Assembly: GCF_016863555.1 (NCBI RefSeq)
Contig: NZ_BOPC01000011.1
Location: 1 to 64,000, forward strand
DNA length: 64,000 bases
From: Micromonospora qiuiae
GTDB lineage: Bacteria; Actinomycetota; Actinomycetes; Mycobacteriales; Micromonosporaceae
Direction of reading: 5' to 3'
Position 1 is the first letter of the stretch. Every line of letters begins with the position of its first letter. The position numbers were made by a program, and so were the translations under genes. Under the pieces are notes generated by a model, which saw nothing but the letters and a program-made list of their open reading frames with translations, had not been told where the DNA came from and searched no databases. This document shows, piece by piece, positions 42,006 through 50,400 of the stretch.

Positions 42006-42448
42006 CGCCACACCCCCTGGTTCACCGGCCGCTGATCCACGGGCCGGTGGTACGCCGGGCGTTGGTTCGCGCCGCCCTGCCGCCCCTGGCCCCACTCGGA
42101 CTGCCACCGCCGCAACGCGTCCCGGACCCGGGCCGCCTCCCGGTGCGACTCGGCCACCTGCCGGTACGCGGCCTCCAGGTCGTCGGCTACCCGGCCAAGG
42201 AACTCGGTCACCTCCGCCGGGTCGTAGCCACGCCGCCCCAACCGGAACCGTCGATCCCGCACCTGCCACGGCCGATAGCTCGCCGCCCGATAACAGGTAC
42301 CGATTCCGTAGCTTTCGCCACGCTGCTCGCCTCGCTGCCCGTCGAGCTGCCCGGCGTTCTCCGCAGCCTGCCTCGTGTGCTCTGCGGCCTGCCTGGTGTG
42401 CCGGGCGTCGTACCGCCCGGCTCGCCGCCGCCGAAAAGGGATGCGCAT
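42002..42448 (-). CDS. DivIVA-like domain protein
   Basis: A 148-residue protein. The middle (RDRRFRLGRRGYDPAEVTEF, then LGRVADDLEAAYRQVAESHR) matches the short N-terminal DivIVA domain, with the coiled coil that follows it, while the first 55 residues are basic and Gln/Arg-rich with short repeats (RQAAEHTRQAAEN). DivIVA domains bind curved membrane or form coiled-coil scaffolds at poles and septa. ATG 42448 has GAGG upstream. It is the first gene of the operon with the 85-aa and zinc-cluster proteins, so these may act on the same structure. Divergent from the XRE regulator. Confidence 0.75.
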   Translation of the reverse strand: MRIPFRRRRAGRYDARHTRQAAEHTRQAAENAGQLDGQRGEQRGESYGIGTCYRAASYRPWQVRDRRFRLGRRGYDPAEVTEFLGRVADDLEAAYRQVAESHREAARVRDALRRWQSEWGQGRQGGANQRPAYHRPVDQRPVNQGVWR

Positions 42449-42777
42449 GACAGACCTCGCTCTCGTCAGCGTGGGCGATGAAAACGGCGGGCCCATCGGC
42501 CCGCCGCGCACCGACGGACCCGCCACGCACCTGCCACCGCAGCCCTCATCGCAGTACGGCACCAGGGCAGACACGGCCCCTGACCAGCACTTCCACAGTG
42601 GCCGTGAGGAGAGTGAAGCACCGGCCAAAGCGAAATGCAACGTCTAACAATCGACGCTTGATCAACGATGACTGCGACGCGAACACGCCTTGTGAAATGT
42701 CTATTGTTTTTTATACATCGTGGCTGTTTAATTACTCAGAGGCACGTCGACAATGGCCACGACAGCGGAGGCGCGGA
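42449..42777 (+). promoter_or_regulatory. A+T-rich divergent promoter region
   Basis: This 329-bp gap between the DivIVA-like operon and the XRE gene becomes markedly A+T-rich at about 42640-42750. A plus-strand promoter candidate is TTGTGA (42690-42695) with TATACA (42712-42717), spacer 16 bp, driving the XRE/DUF397 pair. The minus-strand promoter for the DivIVA-like operon should lie nearby but no clear box pair stands out. No gene is seen within it. Confidence 0.5.
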
Positions 42778-43683
42778 GTGTCACAGGCGGTAACCGGGAC
42801 GACGATGTTGCGACGACAGATCGGCCGCAAGCTCGAATCGCTACGCAGGGCAGCCGGCCTCACGATGGAGCAGGCCGCCGAGGAACTGGACCGCGCTCGT
42901 GCGACCTTGCACCGCATCGAGAACGGCGCCGAGAACGTCCGCTTCCGCGCCGCCGACGTCAAAGAGATGCTCAACCTCTACGGCGCGTCAGGCGAGGACA
43001 CCGAACTGCTGCTGGCGATGACCGCCGCCACACGCGAGAACAAGAACTGGTGGCACGACTACATCGGCTCCGGCCTACCTCGCTGGTTCCAGCTCTACAT
43101 CGGACTCGAAGAGGCAGCGGCCAACATCCGCCACTACCGCCCCGAACTGGTTCCGGGCCTTCTGCAGACCCGGGCCTACGCCTCGCAGGTGTTCGCCATG
43201 CCCGGCGGAGCAGTCGATGCGGACGCCGACGAGGAGCGAGAGCGAGCCATCCAGCTCCGCATCGATCGGCAGGCGCTTCTCACCCGCTTCGCGGCTCCAC
43301 AACTGAGCGTGATACTTAACGAAGCGGTCCTGCGTCGACCAGTCGGCGGCGGGGCCGTCATGCCCGAACAGCTCCACCAGATCTTGAAGGCAATGGAGCT
43401 ACCCAACGTAACCGTTCGCGTGCTGCAATTTTCGGCCGGCCTACACGCTGGAGCCATGTCCGGAGCCTTCTCGATCATCGAATTTCCCGAAGACAGCAAG
43501 GGCAAGGAGGTGGAGCCGCCGGTGGCATACCTGGAGGCCGCGACCGGAGCGATTTATCTCGACAAGCCGCACGAGACCGCCGCCTACAACACGATCTGGG
43601 CTGACATGGCGGGCCGCGCCCTCAACGAGTCCGAGTCCAAGAGCCTGATCCAGCAAGTCGCAGAGGAGTACTCCCGTGCCTGA
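42778..43683 (+). CDS. XRE-family regulator with DUF5753-type ligand domain
   Basis: A 301-residue regulator. Residues about 15-70 form an XRE helix-turn-helix (LESLRRAAGLTMEQAAEELD ... LHRIENG). The rest matches the DUF5753 domain common in actinomycetes (LVPGLLQTRAYASQVF, LPNVTVRVLQF, GAMSGAFSIIEFPE). These proteins pair with a small DUF397 protein, as here, and several such pairs affect development or antibiotic production in Streptomyces. GTG 42778 has GGAGG 6 nt upstream. The end overlaps the DUF397 start by 8 bp. Confidence 0.92.
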   Translation: MSQAVTGTTMLRRQIGRKLESLRRAAGLTMEQAAEELDRARATLHRIENGAENVRFRAADVKEMLNLYGASGEDTELLLAMTAATRENKNWWHDYIGSGLPRWFQLYIGLEEAAANIRHYRPELVPGLLQTRAYASQVFAMPGGAVDADADEERERAIQLRIDRQALLTRFAAPQLSVILNEAVLRRPVGGGAVMPEQLHQILKAMELPNVTVRVLQFSAGLHAGAMSGAFSIIEFPEDSKGKEVEPPVAYLEAATGAIYLDKPHETAAYNTIWADMAGRALNESESKSLIQQVAEEYSRA

Positions 43684-43876
43684 TCTGACCGGTGCCGTCT
43701 GGCGCAAGTCAAGCCGCAGCAATAACGGCGGCGAGTGCGTCGAGGTGGCGGACAACCTGCCCGGCGTTGTCGGGCTGCGAGACAGCAAGGATCCGAGCGG
43801 ACCGGTCCTCACGTTCAGCCCAGCGGGCTGGGCCGCCTTCTTGGTGGGCGTGAAGCGGGAGACCTTCGGCGACTGA
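43676..43876 (+). CDS. DUF397 family small protein
   Basis: A 66-residue protein with the family pattern WRKSSRSNNGGECVEVAD, then VGLRDSKDPSGPVLTFSPAGWAAF (split around the central turn). DUF397 proteins occur next to XRE/DUF5753 regulators and probably modulate them; the pair behaves like a regulator-antagonist system in some Streptomyces loci. It starts with GTG inside the last codons of the XRE gene, so translation is coupled. Confidence 0.92.
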   Translation: MPDLTGAVWRKSSRSNNGGECVEVADNLPGVVGLRDSKDPSGPVLTFSPAGWAAFLVGVKRETFGD

Positions 43877-44466
43877 GCGGGTGGGCGCGGGTCAGCACCC
43901 CGCGGTTACGGCGAGCAGGCCCGCGCCCTCAACCAGTCGAGAGCTTGATGTCACAGAGACATATTTAGTGAGTCCGGCAATAGGGGCGGTGGCGGACCTT
44001 GGCCCGTGCAGCGACCGGCCGATCAGCCTGAGGCGCTCTCATCCGGCATCGTCGCGCTGGATGCCGCAACTCGTGGTTCTCGCACGAGATGCCGCAACTC
44101 GTGGCCTCAGCGGACCCGGATGCCCCGGCATGCCGCAACTCGTGCCGCGCACCGGACGGGATACCGCGACACGCCGCAGCTCGTGCCTACCCGATCGGCC
44201 CGAACACCCCGACATGCCGTAACCCGCGCCGCCCCTTCCCTAGGGACAGCATCACCAGACCACCTCGCCTATTGCCGACCGCTCTTATTTCACAGTGACA
44301 TGAAGCTCGAACAGTTCATCACCTCCGACGCCTCACTCGCCGCGACGGCCCTCTCTGACAGCGCCAGCCCGTGACCGATGAGCGACCGAGGGCTGACGGA
44401 ACGTACACGATCCGGTACGGTCGCCTGCGGACATGTCTCGATGCCTCACGGGGAGGAGTCGTCGCG
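43877..44466. other. 590-bp intergenic region with direct repeats
   Basis: No convincing gene: open frames consist of the repeats below read in translation. A small inverted repeat ATGTC-acaga-GACAT (43948-43962) lies in an A+T-richer patch after the DUF397 gene. The ribosome site gggaggag (44451-44458) at the end belongs to the next gene. Confidence 0.55.
44061..44228. repeat. Iteron-like 15-bp direct repeats
   Basis: atgccgcaactcgtg is found exactly at 44061-44075, 44089-44103 and 44130-44144. A variant (acgccgcagctcgtg) lies at 44170-44184 and a weaker one (atgccgtaacccgcg) at about 44214-44228. Spacing is 28, 41, 40 and 44 bp. They could be binding sites of a regulator such as the XRE protein upstream, or remnants of a repeat-containing gene. 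Confidence 0.85.
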
Positions 44467-44727
44467 GTGGCGTCGATTGAGGAGATCAAGGCCGGCATCA
44501 ACCGTTTCGGCCAGCAGACCCAGCAGAGCGTCGTGCAGCTTCGCGCGGTGCACGACTCGTTGGAGCAGAGCCTCGCGCTGTTGCAGGCGGTCACCGCCGG
44601 CACCAACCACCCGGCCGTCGGCCAGGCGATCAGCCAGATCGAGCAGGTCAAGGGCAAGCTCAACGAGGCATCCCAGCTCGCGTTGGGCGCGGTCGACACC
44701 ACCAGGCGATACGCCGCCGGCTTCTGA
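44467..44727 (+). CDS. Small all-helical protein, WXG100-sized
   Basis: An 86-residue protein (start VASIEEIKAGINRFGQQTQQ) predicted to be two helices with a short turn (AVTAGTNHPAV). The size resembles WXG100/ESX proteins, but no WXG motif is present. GTG 44467 has gggaggag 8 nt upstream. Its second half is similar in pattern to the C-terminal 55 residues of the 45379-46023 product (AVxAG...Vx.A..Q(I/L)...(K/R)G), so the two are related. First gene of a short plus-strand run of unknown genes; family not recognised with certainty. Confidence 0.7.
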   Translation: MASIEEIKAGINRFGQQTQQSVVQLRAVHDSLEQSLALLQAVTAGTNHPAVGQAISQIEQVKGKLNEASQLALGAVDTTRRYAAGF

Positions 44728-44743
44728 CACCCGAGAGGTCCCC

Positions 44744-45382
44744 ATGCCACGCGTCATCGTCCCGGTCGGGCTGTCCATGGGTCCGCGCTACCGCTACATC
44801 CGCCCGCCGGACCCGATCCCCGAGTGCTACGAAATCCACCTCGGCGACGACCTGATCGAGCTGACCGAGACCGAGGCGGCGGTCTGGGCAGCCGCCTTCG
44901 TGGACGCCGAACGGCACGCCAAACTCGAAGTCAATCGAGAGTCATTGATCCGGCTCCTGGAAACCGCCCCGAATCCGGAACCCCAGGCCACCCGTCTGGT
45001 CGACAGTCTGATCGCCCGCGGCCTCCTCGTCGAGTTCGACACCGACGGCGACCTCGAACCAGTCTTCCGCCGCCACAAACTCCTCCCCCTCGGTCAAGGA
45101 CTCGGCTCCACCCCTGAGGAACCCCACCTCCACCGCGTCGGCCTCGCCAACCAACCAATCCTGGCCCTGAGTAGCGACGCCTACATGCTGTGGAGCTTCT
45201 CTTCGCTGCACCCCAATCTCTGGGAGGCATGCGTCTACTACGTGGACGACACGGAGTTGATCGCTGAAGGCGGCGAGCCACTTGGCCTGACACCCCAGAT
45301 GATGGCCGGTGAGCTTGCACAGAACATTCCGTTGCTGGTGGCCACCGGCTGCGGCTTTCTCGACCAGCCCGTGAGCGCATGA
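44744..45382 (+). CDS. Conserved protein of unknown function (212 aa)
   Basis: A 212-residue soluble protein (start MPRVIVPVGLSMGPRYRYIR). It contains a winged-helix-like stretch in the first half (LTETEAAVWAAAFVDAERHA ... LIARGLLVEFDTDG) and an alpha/beta second half. No known motif was found. ATG 44744 has GAGAGG upstream; the gene follows the 86-aa gene by 16 bp and its stop overlaps the next start (ATGA at 45379), so all three are probably one operon. Third-codon G+C is lower than in the flanking core genes. Confidence 0.75.
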   Translation: MPRVIVPVGLSMGPRYRYIRPPDPIPECYEIHLGDDLIELTETEAAVWAAAFVDAERHAKLEVNRESLIRLLETAPNPEPQATRLVDSLIARGLLVEFDTDGDLEPVFRRHKLLPLGQGLGSTPEEPHLHRVGLANQPILALSSDAYMLWSFSSLHPNLWEACVYYVDDTELIAEGGEPLGLTPQMMAGELAQNIPLLVATGCGFLDQPVSA

Positions 45383-46023
45383 GATACCGCCGTTCCGGCC
45401 AACGCCGATCCGCGCCGGACCGATCTTTCGCCCGCCGGGTTGGCTTCGAGACAGCGAAGGAAGGCGGCGGAACGCTGCTACAACAGGCCGGCGCAGCGCT
45501 CGGCGCACTGGTGGGTCTGCTCGGCAGTCGCTGGGGTCTTCCCCCGTCTGCTTCAGTCGTCACTGGCGCCGTCGTCGGCGGCGCGATTGGTAGCGTCGGC
45601 AAGGGCTTCGTCACGGCCGGGCTCGACCACCTTCGCGAGCGGCGGGAACAGCGAAGTGCCCGTACCGCGTCTCGTGCCAGACCTGTCCGAAGCTGGCGGC
45701 ATCAGAGCGGAAGCAGCAGCACTGGCTCTGCTCTACCGCCCATATCGCGTCCCAGAGCATCAGCCAGCATCGCCGGACAAGTGATTGGTGGGCTGGACAA
45801 CGTAGTGGCTCAGCTCAGTCGGGCGTCACGCCAGCTCGCCGAGATTCACCGGACGATGTGGGCGAGTCAGAACGCGCTCAACGCGGTCCTTGCCGGTGGG
45901 CGACCGGAGGTGGTCCGGGCCTTGGACGCCCAACTGTCGGCGGCCCGCGGTCTCGTACACGACTCGTCCGGTCTGCTCGGCAACTGCACCGACACCATCA
46001 GCGGCTATCGCGCCAGCATCTGA
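45379..46023 (+). CDS. Glycine-zipper membrane protein fused to helical domain (possibly frameshifted)
   Basis: A 214-residue reading frame. Residues about 33-78 are hydrophobic with a glycine zipper (AGAALGALVGLLGSRWG, VVTGAVVGGAIGSVGKG). The last 75 residues form a helical domain similar to the 86-aa protein encoded at 44467. Between them (about 90-132) the frame is low-complexity, while the next frame reads VPRLVPDLSEAGGIRAEAAA and ends at TGA 45782-45784, one base before a GTG at 45781 that would start the helical domain as a separate 80-residue protein. So this may be two genes or a frame-shifted one. The ATG overlaps the preceding stop. Confidence 0.6.
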   Translation: MRYRRSGQRRSAPDRSFARRVGFETAKEGGGTLLQQAGAALGALVGLLGSRWGLPPSASVVTGAVVGGAIGSVGKGFVTAGLDHLRERREQRSARTASRARPVRSWRHQSGSSSTGSALPPISRPRASASIAGQVIGGLDNVVAQLSRASRQLAEIHRTMWASQNALNAVLAGGRPEVVRALDAQLSAARGLVHDSSGLLGNCTDTISGYRASI

Positions 46024-46087
46024 CGTATGCCTGCCGATCGGCGACAGTGCGGGAACCCGGAGCGGCGAATGGGCTGGCGGCCTCCAG

Positions 46088-46402
46088 GTGATCGGTGCCG
46101 CCTTCGCTATCGCCGTCAACCGACGCTTCGGAGCGGACGCCACACCTGCCGGCATCGCTAAGTTCGTGGCCACAGCTCGGGCGAGCTACGACGGGGGTGA
46201 CAGCCTTCCCGCGCTTGAAATGGAAGGGCTGATCCGTGCCGCCCTTGGCGAGCCTGAACTAGCCGGCAACATAACTCCGGACGTTGCGTTGGGCTCTGAG
46301 TTGTTCGTCCTTACCCGGCTCTTGCAGAAGGTCAGCTTGACGCAGGAGGAACTTGACGCCTTCGTCGCCGAAGCAGAACAGACCGCTGCGGAGTACATGT
46401 AG
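46088..46402 (+). CDS. Helical C-terminal-type domain protein of unknown function, start uncertain
   Basis: From GTG 46088 a 104-residue protein is read (VIGAAFAIAVNRRFGADATP onward) with a regular helical pattern and an acidic end (LDAFVAEAEQTAAEYM). The frame is open upstream to 45890 but that part overlaps the previous gene in another frame and looks random. No good ribosome site is seen at 46088, so the gene may be a 5'-truncated relic of a longer protein. It belongs to the same accessory run as the genes before it. Confidence 0.5.
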   Translation: MIGAAFAIAVNRRFGADATPAGIAKFVATARASYDGGDSLPALEMEGLIRAALGEPELAGNITPDVALGSELFVLTRLLQKVSLTQEELDAFVAEAEQTAAEYM

Positions 46403-46539
46403 GTCCGGAGCCTCGCAAGCCCATCCCATTCTGCTGCTGCTACAGGCCAGCGCGCTGAGGGTGAGGGAACCCGGTCGGAACCCGAGGCGGCGGATGCGCG
46501 TTGGACGCGGTGACGGTGTCGACGAGCCTGGGGGTTGCG

Positions 46540-46878
46540 ATGGGCGGGCGGGCAGCAGCGTTACTCGTCGGTTTGGTGGTGCTGGTGGCCGGCTGCGCCG
46601 GAACGGCACCTGCCGGCCACGCCTCGGACAGCCTGCAACGGTCTCTTCGGTCGCCTGATGTTCATCGGGCGTGGGAGTCATGCGCCGCCGCCGGGGCAGC
46701 CGATGGTGACCTCGATGGCAGCCAGGATGCACTCGCGTTGCCGGTGCTCGGTGCAGATTTCGTGCCGGTGGCGGCGGTGGTCTGCGGGGGCGAAACACAG
46801 CAGCGACCGACCGGCGGATCAGACCTGGTTGCCGTGGAGGACCAGGCCGACGAGGTGACCGCGCGCTGCCGCCGATAA
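46540..46878 (+). CDS. Putative lipoprotein
   Basis: A 112-residue protein with a lipoprotein signal (GRAAALLVGLVVLVAGC, lipobox cysteine about residue 19). The short exported part has paired cysteines (ESCAAAG, VVCGGE, ARCRR) that could form a disulfide. ATG 46540 is chosen for the signal; TTG 46501 and GTG 46513 are other in-frame options and none has a strong ribosome site. No family recognised. Confidence 0.6.
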   Translation: MGGRAAALLVGLVVLVAGCAGTAPAGHASDSLQRSLRSPDVHRAWESCAAAGAADGDLDGSQDALALPVLGADFVPVAAVVCGGETQQRPTGGSDLVAVEDQADEVTARCRR

Positions 46879-46895
46879 CCACCGAGCCGGAGGGA

Positions 46896-47213
46896 ATGGC
46901 GGACACCGTGGCGGAGTTCTTCGCCGCGTACGACGCCGAGCCGCTTCAGGCTCCCCTCGACCTCGCCCGGCACCTGATCTTCGGAGCGGTGGACTACTCC
47001 CGTGGCCTCGGCTTCGACCCGCATCGTGACTTCTACAGCGCCGCGCCGTACCTCGGCACCTGGGAGCCGCCGAGCCGGATCACTGTCGGCCTGAACGGCA
47101 AGCCCTACTTCCAGCAGGGTCCCCACGACAATCCCGAGCGGATCATCCGCACCCTCAACCGCTCGGTCGGCGAGAGCAACTACCACTTCACCACGGTGTC
47201 GGAACTGCGTTGA
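46896..47213 (+). CDS. Conserved protein of unknown function (105 aa)
   Basis: A 105-residue protein (start MADTVAEFFAAYDAEPLQAP) with a C-terminal half FDPHRDFYSAAPYLGTWEPP and RITVGLNGKPYFQQGPHDNP that looks like a conserved alpha/beta unit. I have the impression of a widespread actinomycete type but cannot name the family. GGAGG lies just upstream of the ATG; GTG 46908 is possible. It follows the lipoprotein by 17 bp and is closed by a strong hairpin (47223-47273). Confidence 0.65.
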   Translation: MADTVAEFFAAYDAEPLQAPLDLARHLIFGAVDYSRGLGFDPHRDFYSAAPYLGTWEPPSRITVGLNGKPYFQQGPHDNPERIIRTLNRSVGESNYHFTTVSELR

Positions 47214-47222
47214 CCCCGATCG

Positions 47223-47273
47223 TTGACGGCTCAGCGACTCGACACACCGACGAACGGGCTGCTGAGCCGTCAA
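47223..47273 (+). terminator. Terminator hairpin, perfect 13-bp stem
   Basis: ttgacggctcagc (47223-47235) and gctgagccgtcaa (47261-47273) are perfectly complementary, with a 25-nt loop. It lies 10 bp after the 105-aa gene and could also terminate short minus-strand transcripts. Confidence 0.75.
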
Positions 47274-47338
47274 CAATCTATTCGGGTGGGACGAGGCGCT
47301 GGATCGTGTCGACCCGGTCGATGGCTTTCATGTTCCAT
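47270..47338 (-). CDS. Very short possible ORF with strong ribosome site
   Basis: AAGGAGG stands about 6 nt before ATG 47338 on the minus strand, opening a 22-codon frame (MEHESHRPGRHDPAPRPTRI and two more) that stops in the hairpin. A second ATG (47331) opens a 17-codon frame, MKAIDRVDTIQRLVPPE, but at a worse distance. The quality of the ribosome site argues that something is or was translated here; it may be a leader peptide or the start of a lost gene. Confidence 0.3.
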   Translation of the reverse strand: MEHESHRPGRHDPAPRPTRIDC

Positions 47339-47375
47339 GGACCCCTCCTTACCTCAACACCGGAGTAAGGAACCA

Positions 47376-47402
47376 GATATCAAGATCAGGAAAGTTGATA
47401 TC
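47376..47402 (-). promoter_or_regulatory. Operator-like palindrome upstream of the short ORF
   Basis: GATATCAA (47376-47383) and TTGATATC (47395-47402) form a perfect 8-bp inverted repeat with an 11-nt spacer in A+T-rich DNA. It lies 38 bp upstream of the short minus-strand frame and downstream of the SNF2 helicase gene. The arrangement suggests a regulator-binding site. Confidence 0.45.
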
Positions 47403-47480
47403 ACCGTGGAATCGCCGCATGAACTGGAGGAATTTTGACCGGCCGTCGCACCAGTACTCGACGAATTGTCCAGCCGGCGG

Positions 47481-50400
47481 CTATTCCAGCAGGCTGCGGA
47501 TGTCGTTGGCGGTGAGCTGGGCGGACGCGAACTCGCCGCCGTCGAGGACGCTGGCGAACAGTTCCGCCTTACGCGCCTTCAGGGCCATCACCTTCTCCTC
47601 GATGGTGTCCTTGGCGACCAGCCGGTACACCATGACGTTGCGGGTCTGGCCGATGCGGTGCACCCGGTCGACGGCCTGGTTCTCGGCGGCCGGGTTCCAC
47701 CACGGGTCGAGCAGCAGGCAGTAGTCGGCCTCGGTGAGGTTGAGGCCGAACCCGCCGGCCTTGAGGCTGATCAGGAAGACCGGGTTGATGCCCTGCTTGA
47801 ACTCGTCGATCACGGCGGCCCGGTCGCGGGTGCTGCCGTCGAGATAGCTGCACCCGATGCCAGCCTGTTCGAGGCGCTGCCGGGCCTGGCCGAGGAAGCG
47901 GGTGAACTGGCTGAACACCAGGCTGCGATGGCCCTCGGCGACCAGGTCCGAGATCCGTTCGGTGAGTACGTCCAGCTTGGTCGAGGGCACACGCTGATTC
48001 GGGTCGACCAGGGTGACGTCGAGGCTCGCCTGCCGCAGCAGGGTGAGCGACCGGAAGATCTCGAAGCGGTTCCTCTCCAGGTCGCCGAGGAGGCCGAGGA
48101 CCTTCTGCCGCTCCCGTTGCAGGTACGCCTGGTACACCCGCCGATGCCGGCGGTCCAGCTCGATCTCCAGGACCTGTTCCTGCTTGGGCGGCAGGTCGGC
48201 AACCACGTCGGCCTTGCGGCGGCGCAGCATCAGCGGGCGGATCCGGCGGCGTAGCTGGGCGAGCCGGTCCGGGTCGCGATCCTTCTCGATCGGATTGCGG
48301 TAGTACTCGGTGAACCGGTCGGCCCGCGGCAGCAGCCCCGGCGCGGTGATCGAGCAGAGCGCCCACAGCTCGCCGAGGTTGTTCTCCATCGGGGTCCCGG
48401 TGATCGCCAGCTTGAAGGGGGCCGGCAGCAGTTTCGCGCAGCGGTGCGCCTGGGACTGGCTGTTCTTGACGAACTGCGCCTCGTCGAGGATCAGACCGGC
48501 CCAGTCGAGCGTGCGGTAGTCGTCGTACTCCAGCCGGAACAGGGTGTACGAGGTGACGACGACCTGTGCCCCGGCCACCGCCTCGCCGAGCGCGTCGCCG
48601 CGCCGCGCCGCTGTCTGGGTGATCGCCCGGACGACCAGGTCCGGTGTGAAGCGGGCCGCCTCACGGGCCCAGTTGTCCACCACGCTGGCCGGGCACACCA
48701 CGAGAAACGGCTGCTCCCCGTGGGCGTGGCAGATCAGCGCCAACGCCTGCAGTGTCTTGCCGAGCCCCATGTCGTCGGCGAGGATTCCGCCGAGACCGTG
48801 GTCGTGCAGGGTCGCCAGCCAGCGGAAGCCGTCGCGCTGGTACGGCCGCAGCTCTGCGCGTACGCCCGACGGGACCGGTTGCTCGACGGCCGGGTCCGCT
48901 TCGCTCAGCGCGCGCACCGACTGCTGCCAGACGGCGGCCTGGCCGGTGATCTCCCCCAGGTCGGCCAGCTCGTCCCAGAGCCCGGCCTGGAACCGCCCGA
49001 CCCGCAGTTTTCCGGGCGGGGCGTCTGCAAGCGCGCGCGACTCGGCGATCAGTTCCCGGAGCTGGCGGAACTCCGCACGGTCCAGCGCGAAATAGGTGCC
49101 GCTGGGCAGAATGAGGTATTGCTGGTCCTGCGCGAGCGCGGCGAACAGCTCGGCGAAGTCGACCGGCTCGCCGCCGACGCTGACCCGCACCGACAGGTCG
49201 AACCAGTCGCGCTCGTCGGAGTCGCCGCCGCCCGCGAAGGTGATGGCCGGCGCCTCGTACGTCTCCTGATAGTCGGGCAGCGCCGCGTCCGGCGGTGCGA
49301 TCACCTCGACGTCGTCGAGCTCGGCGAGCCTCGGCACGACGTCGCCGAGGAGACGGATCATGGCGTCGCCGGCGACGGTGGCCGTGGTGGCCAGCTGGGG
49401 CCCGGCCGGCGACGGTTCCAGGAGTTCGGGTGCCGGCTTGGCGACCAGCTCGACGGCCCGGCGGAGCACCTCCTCGCGATGGGCGTCGGGGCCACCGGCC
49501 CGCAACGGTTCGGGATGACGCCGGCCACCGACGACCCGATGCCACTCCCACTCCACCCGCAGGCGATGTCCTGCCTCAGGAGTCATCGTCATCGCCAACG
49601 TGACCGGACCGACCGCCGGGAGGCGGACCGCCGGACCGGCCGGCAGCACCTCCACCTGGCGGAGCAGGTCCGGATAGAACCGGTCGAAGAAGCGCTCCTC
49701 CTCGGCGGCCGGAATGCGGATCGCCGGGCGGGACAACGTCCGTGTCATGCCCCGCGACAGCGGCCCGGCCAACGGAGCCAGCCGCAATGCCGGCTTCCCG
49801 GGTCGGGGCGTGGCAGCATCCGGCTCTCCCCACCAGGCGACGCCGTGCGCCGGTTGACCGACGAAGGCCAGCTGCGCGGCTCGGATCGGCGTGCCGTCGG
49901 CCGACAGCGCCGGTTCCAGCACGAGTTCGTCCTCGGCTCGGTCGACCCGCAACGAGAGCCGGGCCGGCATCCTGCTGATCACCACCGGCGCAGGGTTTTT
50001 GCCCGGCTGCACGAGCGCCAAGCCGGCCTCGTCGGCCTCGATCAGCAGGTCCCAGATCCGCCGGGACTCGAACTCGTCCAGGAAGACGGCCTGTCGGTGC
50101 CCGCCGTAGTAGTAGCCGTACGGGTCGTGAGCCGGGGCGGCCAGCCGCACGATCTCGCTGAGCAGCCGGCGGTGCCGCTCCACCCGCTTGGATCTGCCGA
50201 TGTTCGCGTAACTCAGGCTCGACCAGCTGATCCCGGTACGGATCCAGCCGGTCCGCCCCGGCACCACCGGCCGCAGCGCCACCCGGAAGCCGTCGGCGTC
50301 CGAGCTGGACGGGACGACCTCGAACTGCAGACCGACACCCACCGGTTCCGGGTCGGGGGCGACCGAAGGCACGGTGACATCGCGTACCAGTTTGGAGAGC

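Noticed and set aside
39856..42450. 864-residue plus-strand open frame
   Set aside because: Antisense to the zinc-cluster operon, whose frames have cysteine motifs and overlapping starts and stops; the plus frame has none of these.
44006..44374. 122-residue plus-strand frame in the iteron region
   Set aside because: Its content is the translated direct repeats; no ribosome site.
44467..44727. Genuine WXG100/ESX secretion substrate
   Set aside because: Size and helices fit, but there is no WXG motif and no ESX ATPase or membrane gene nearby.
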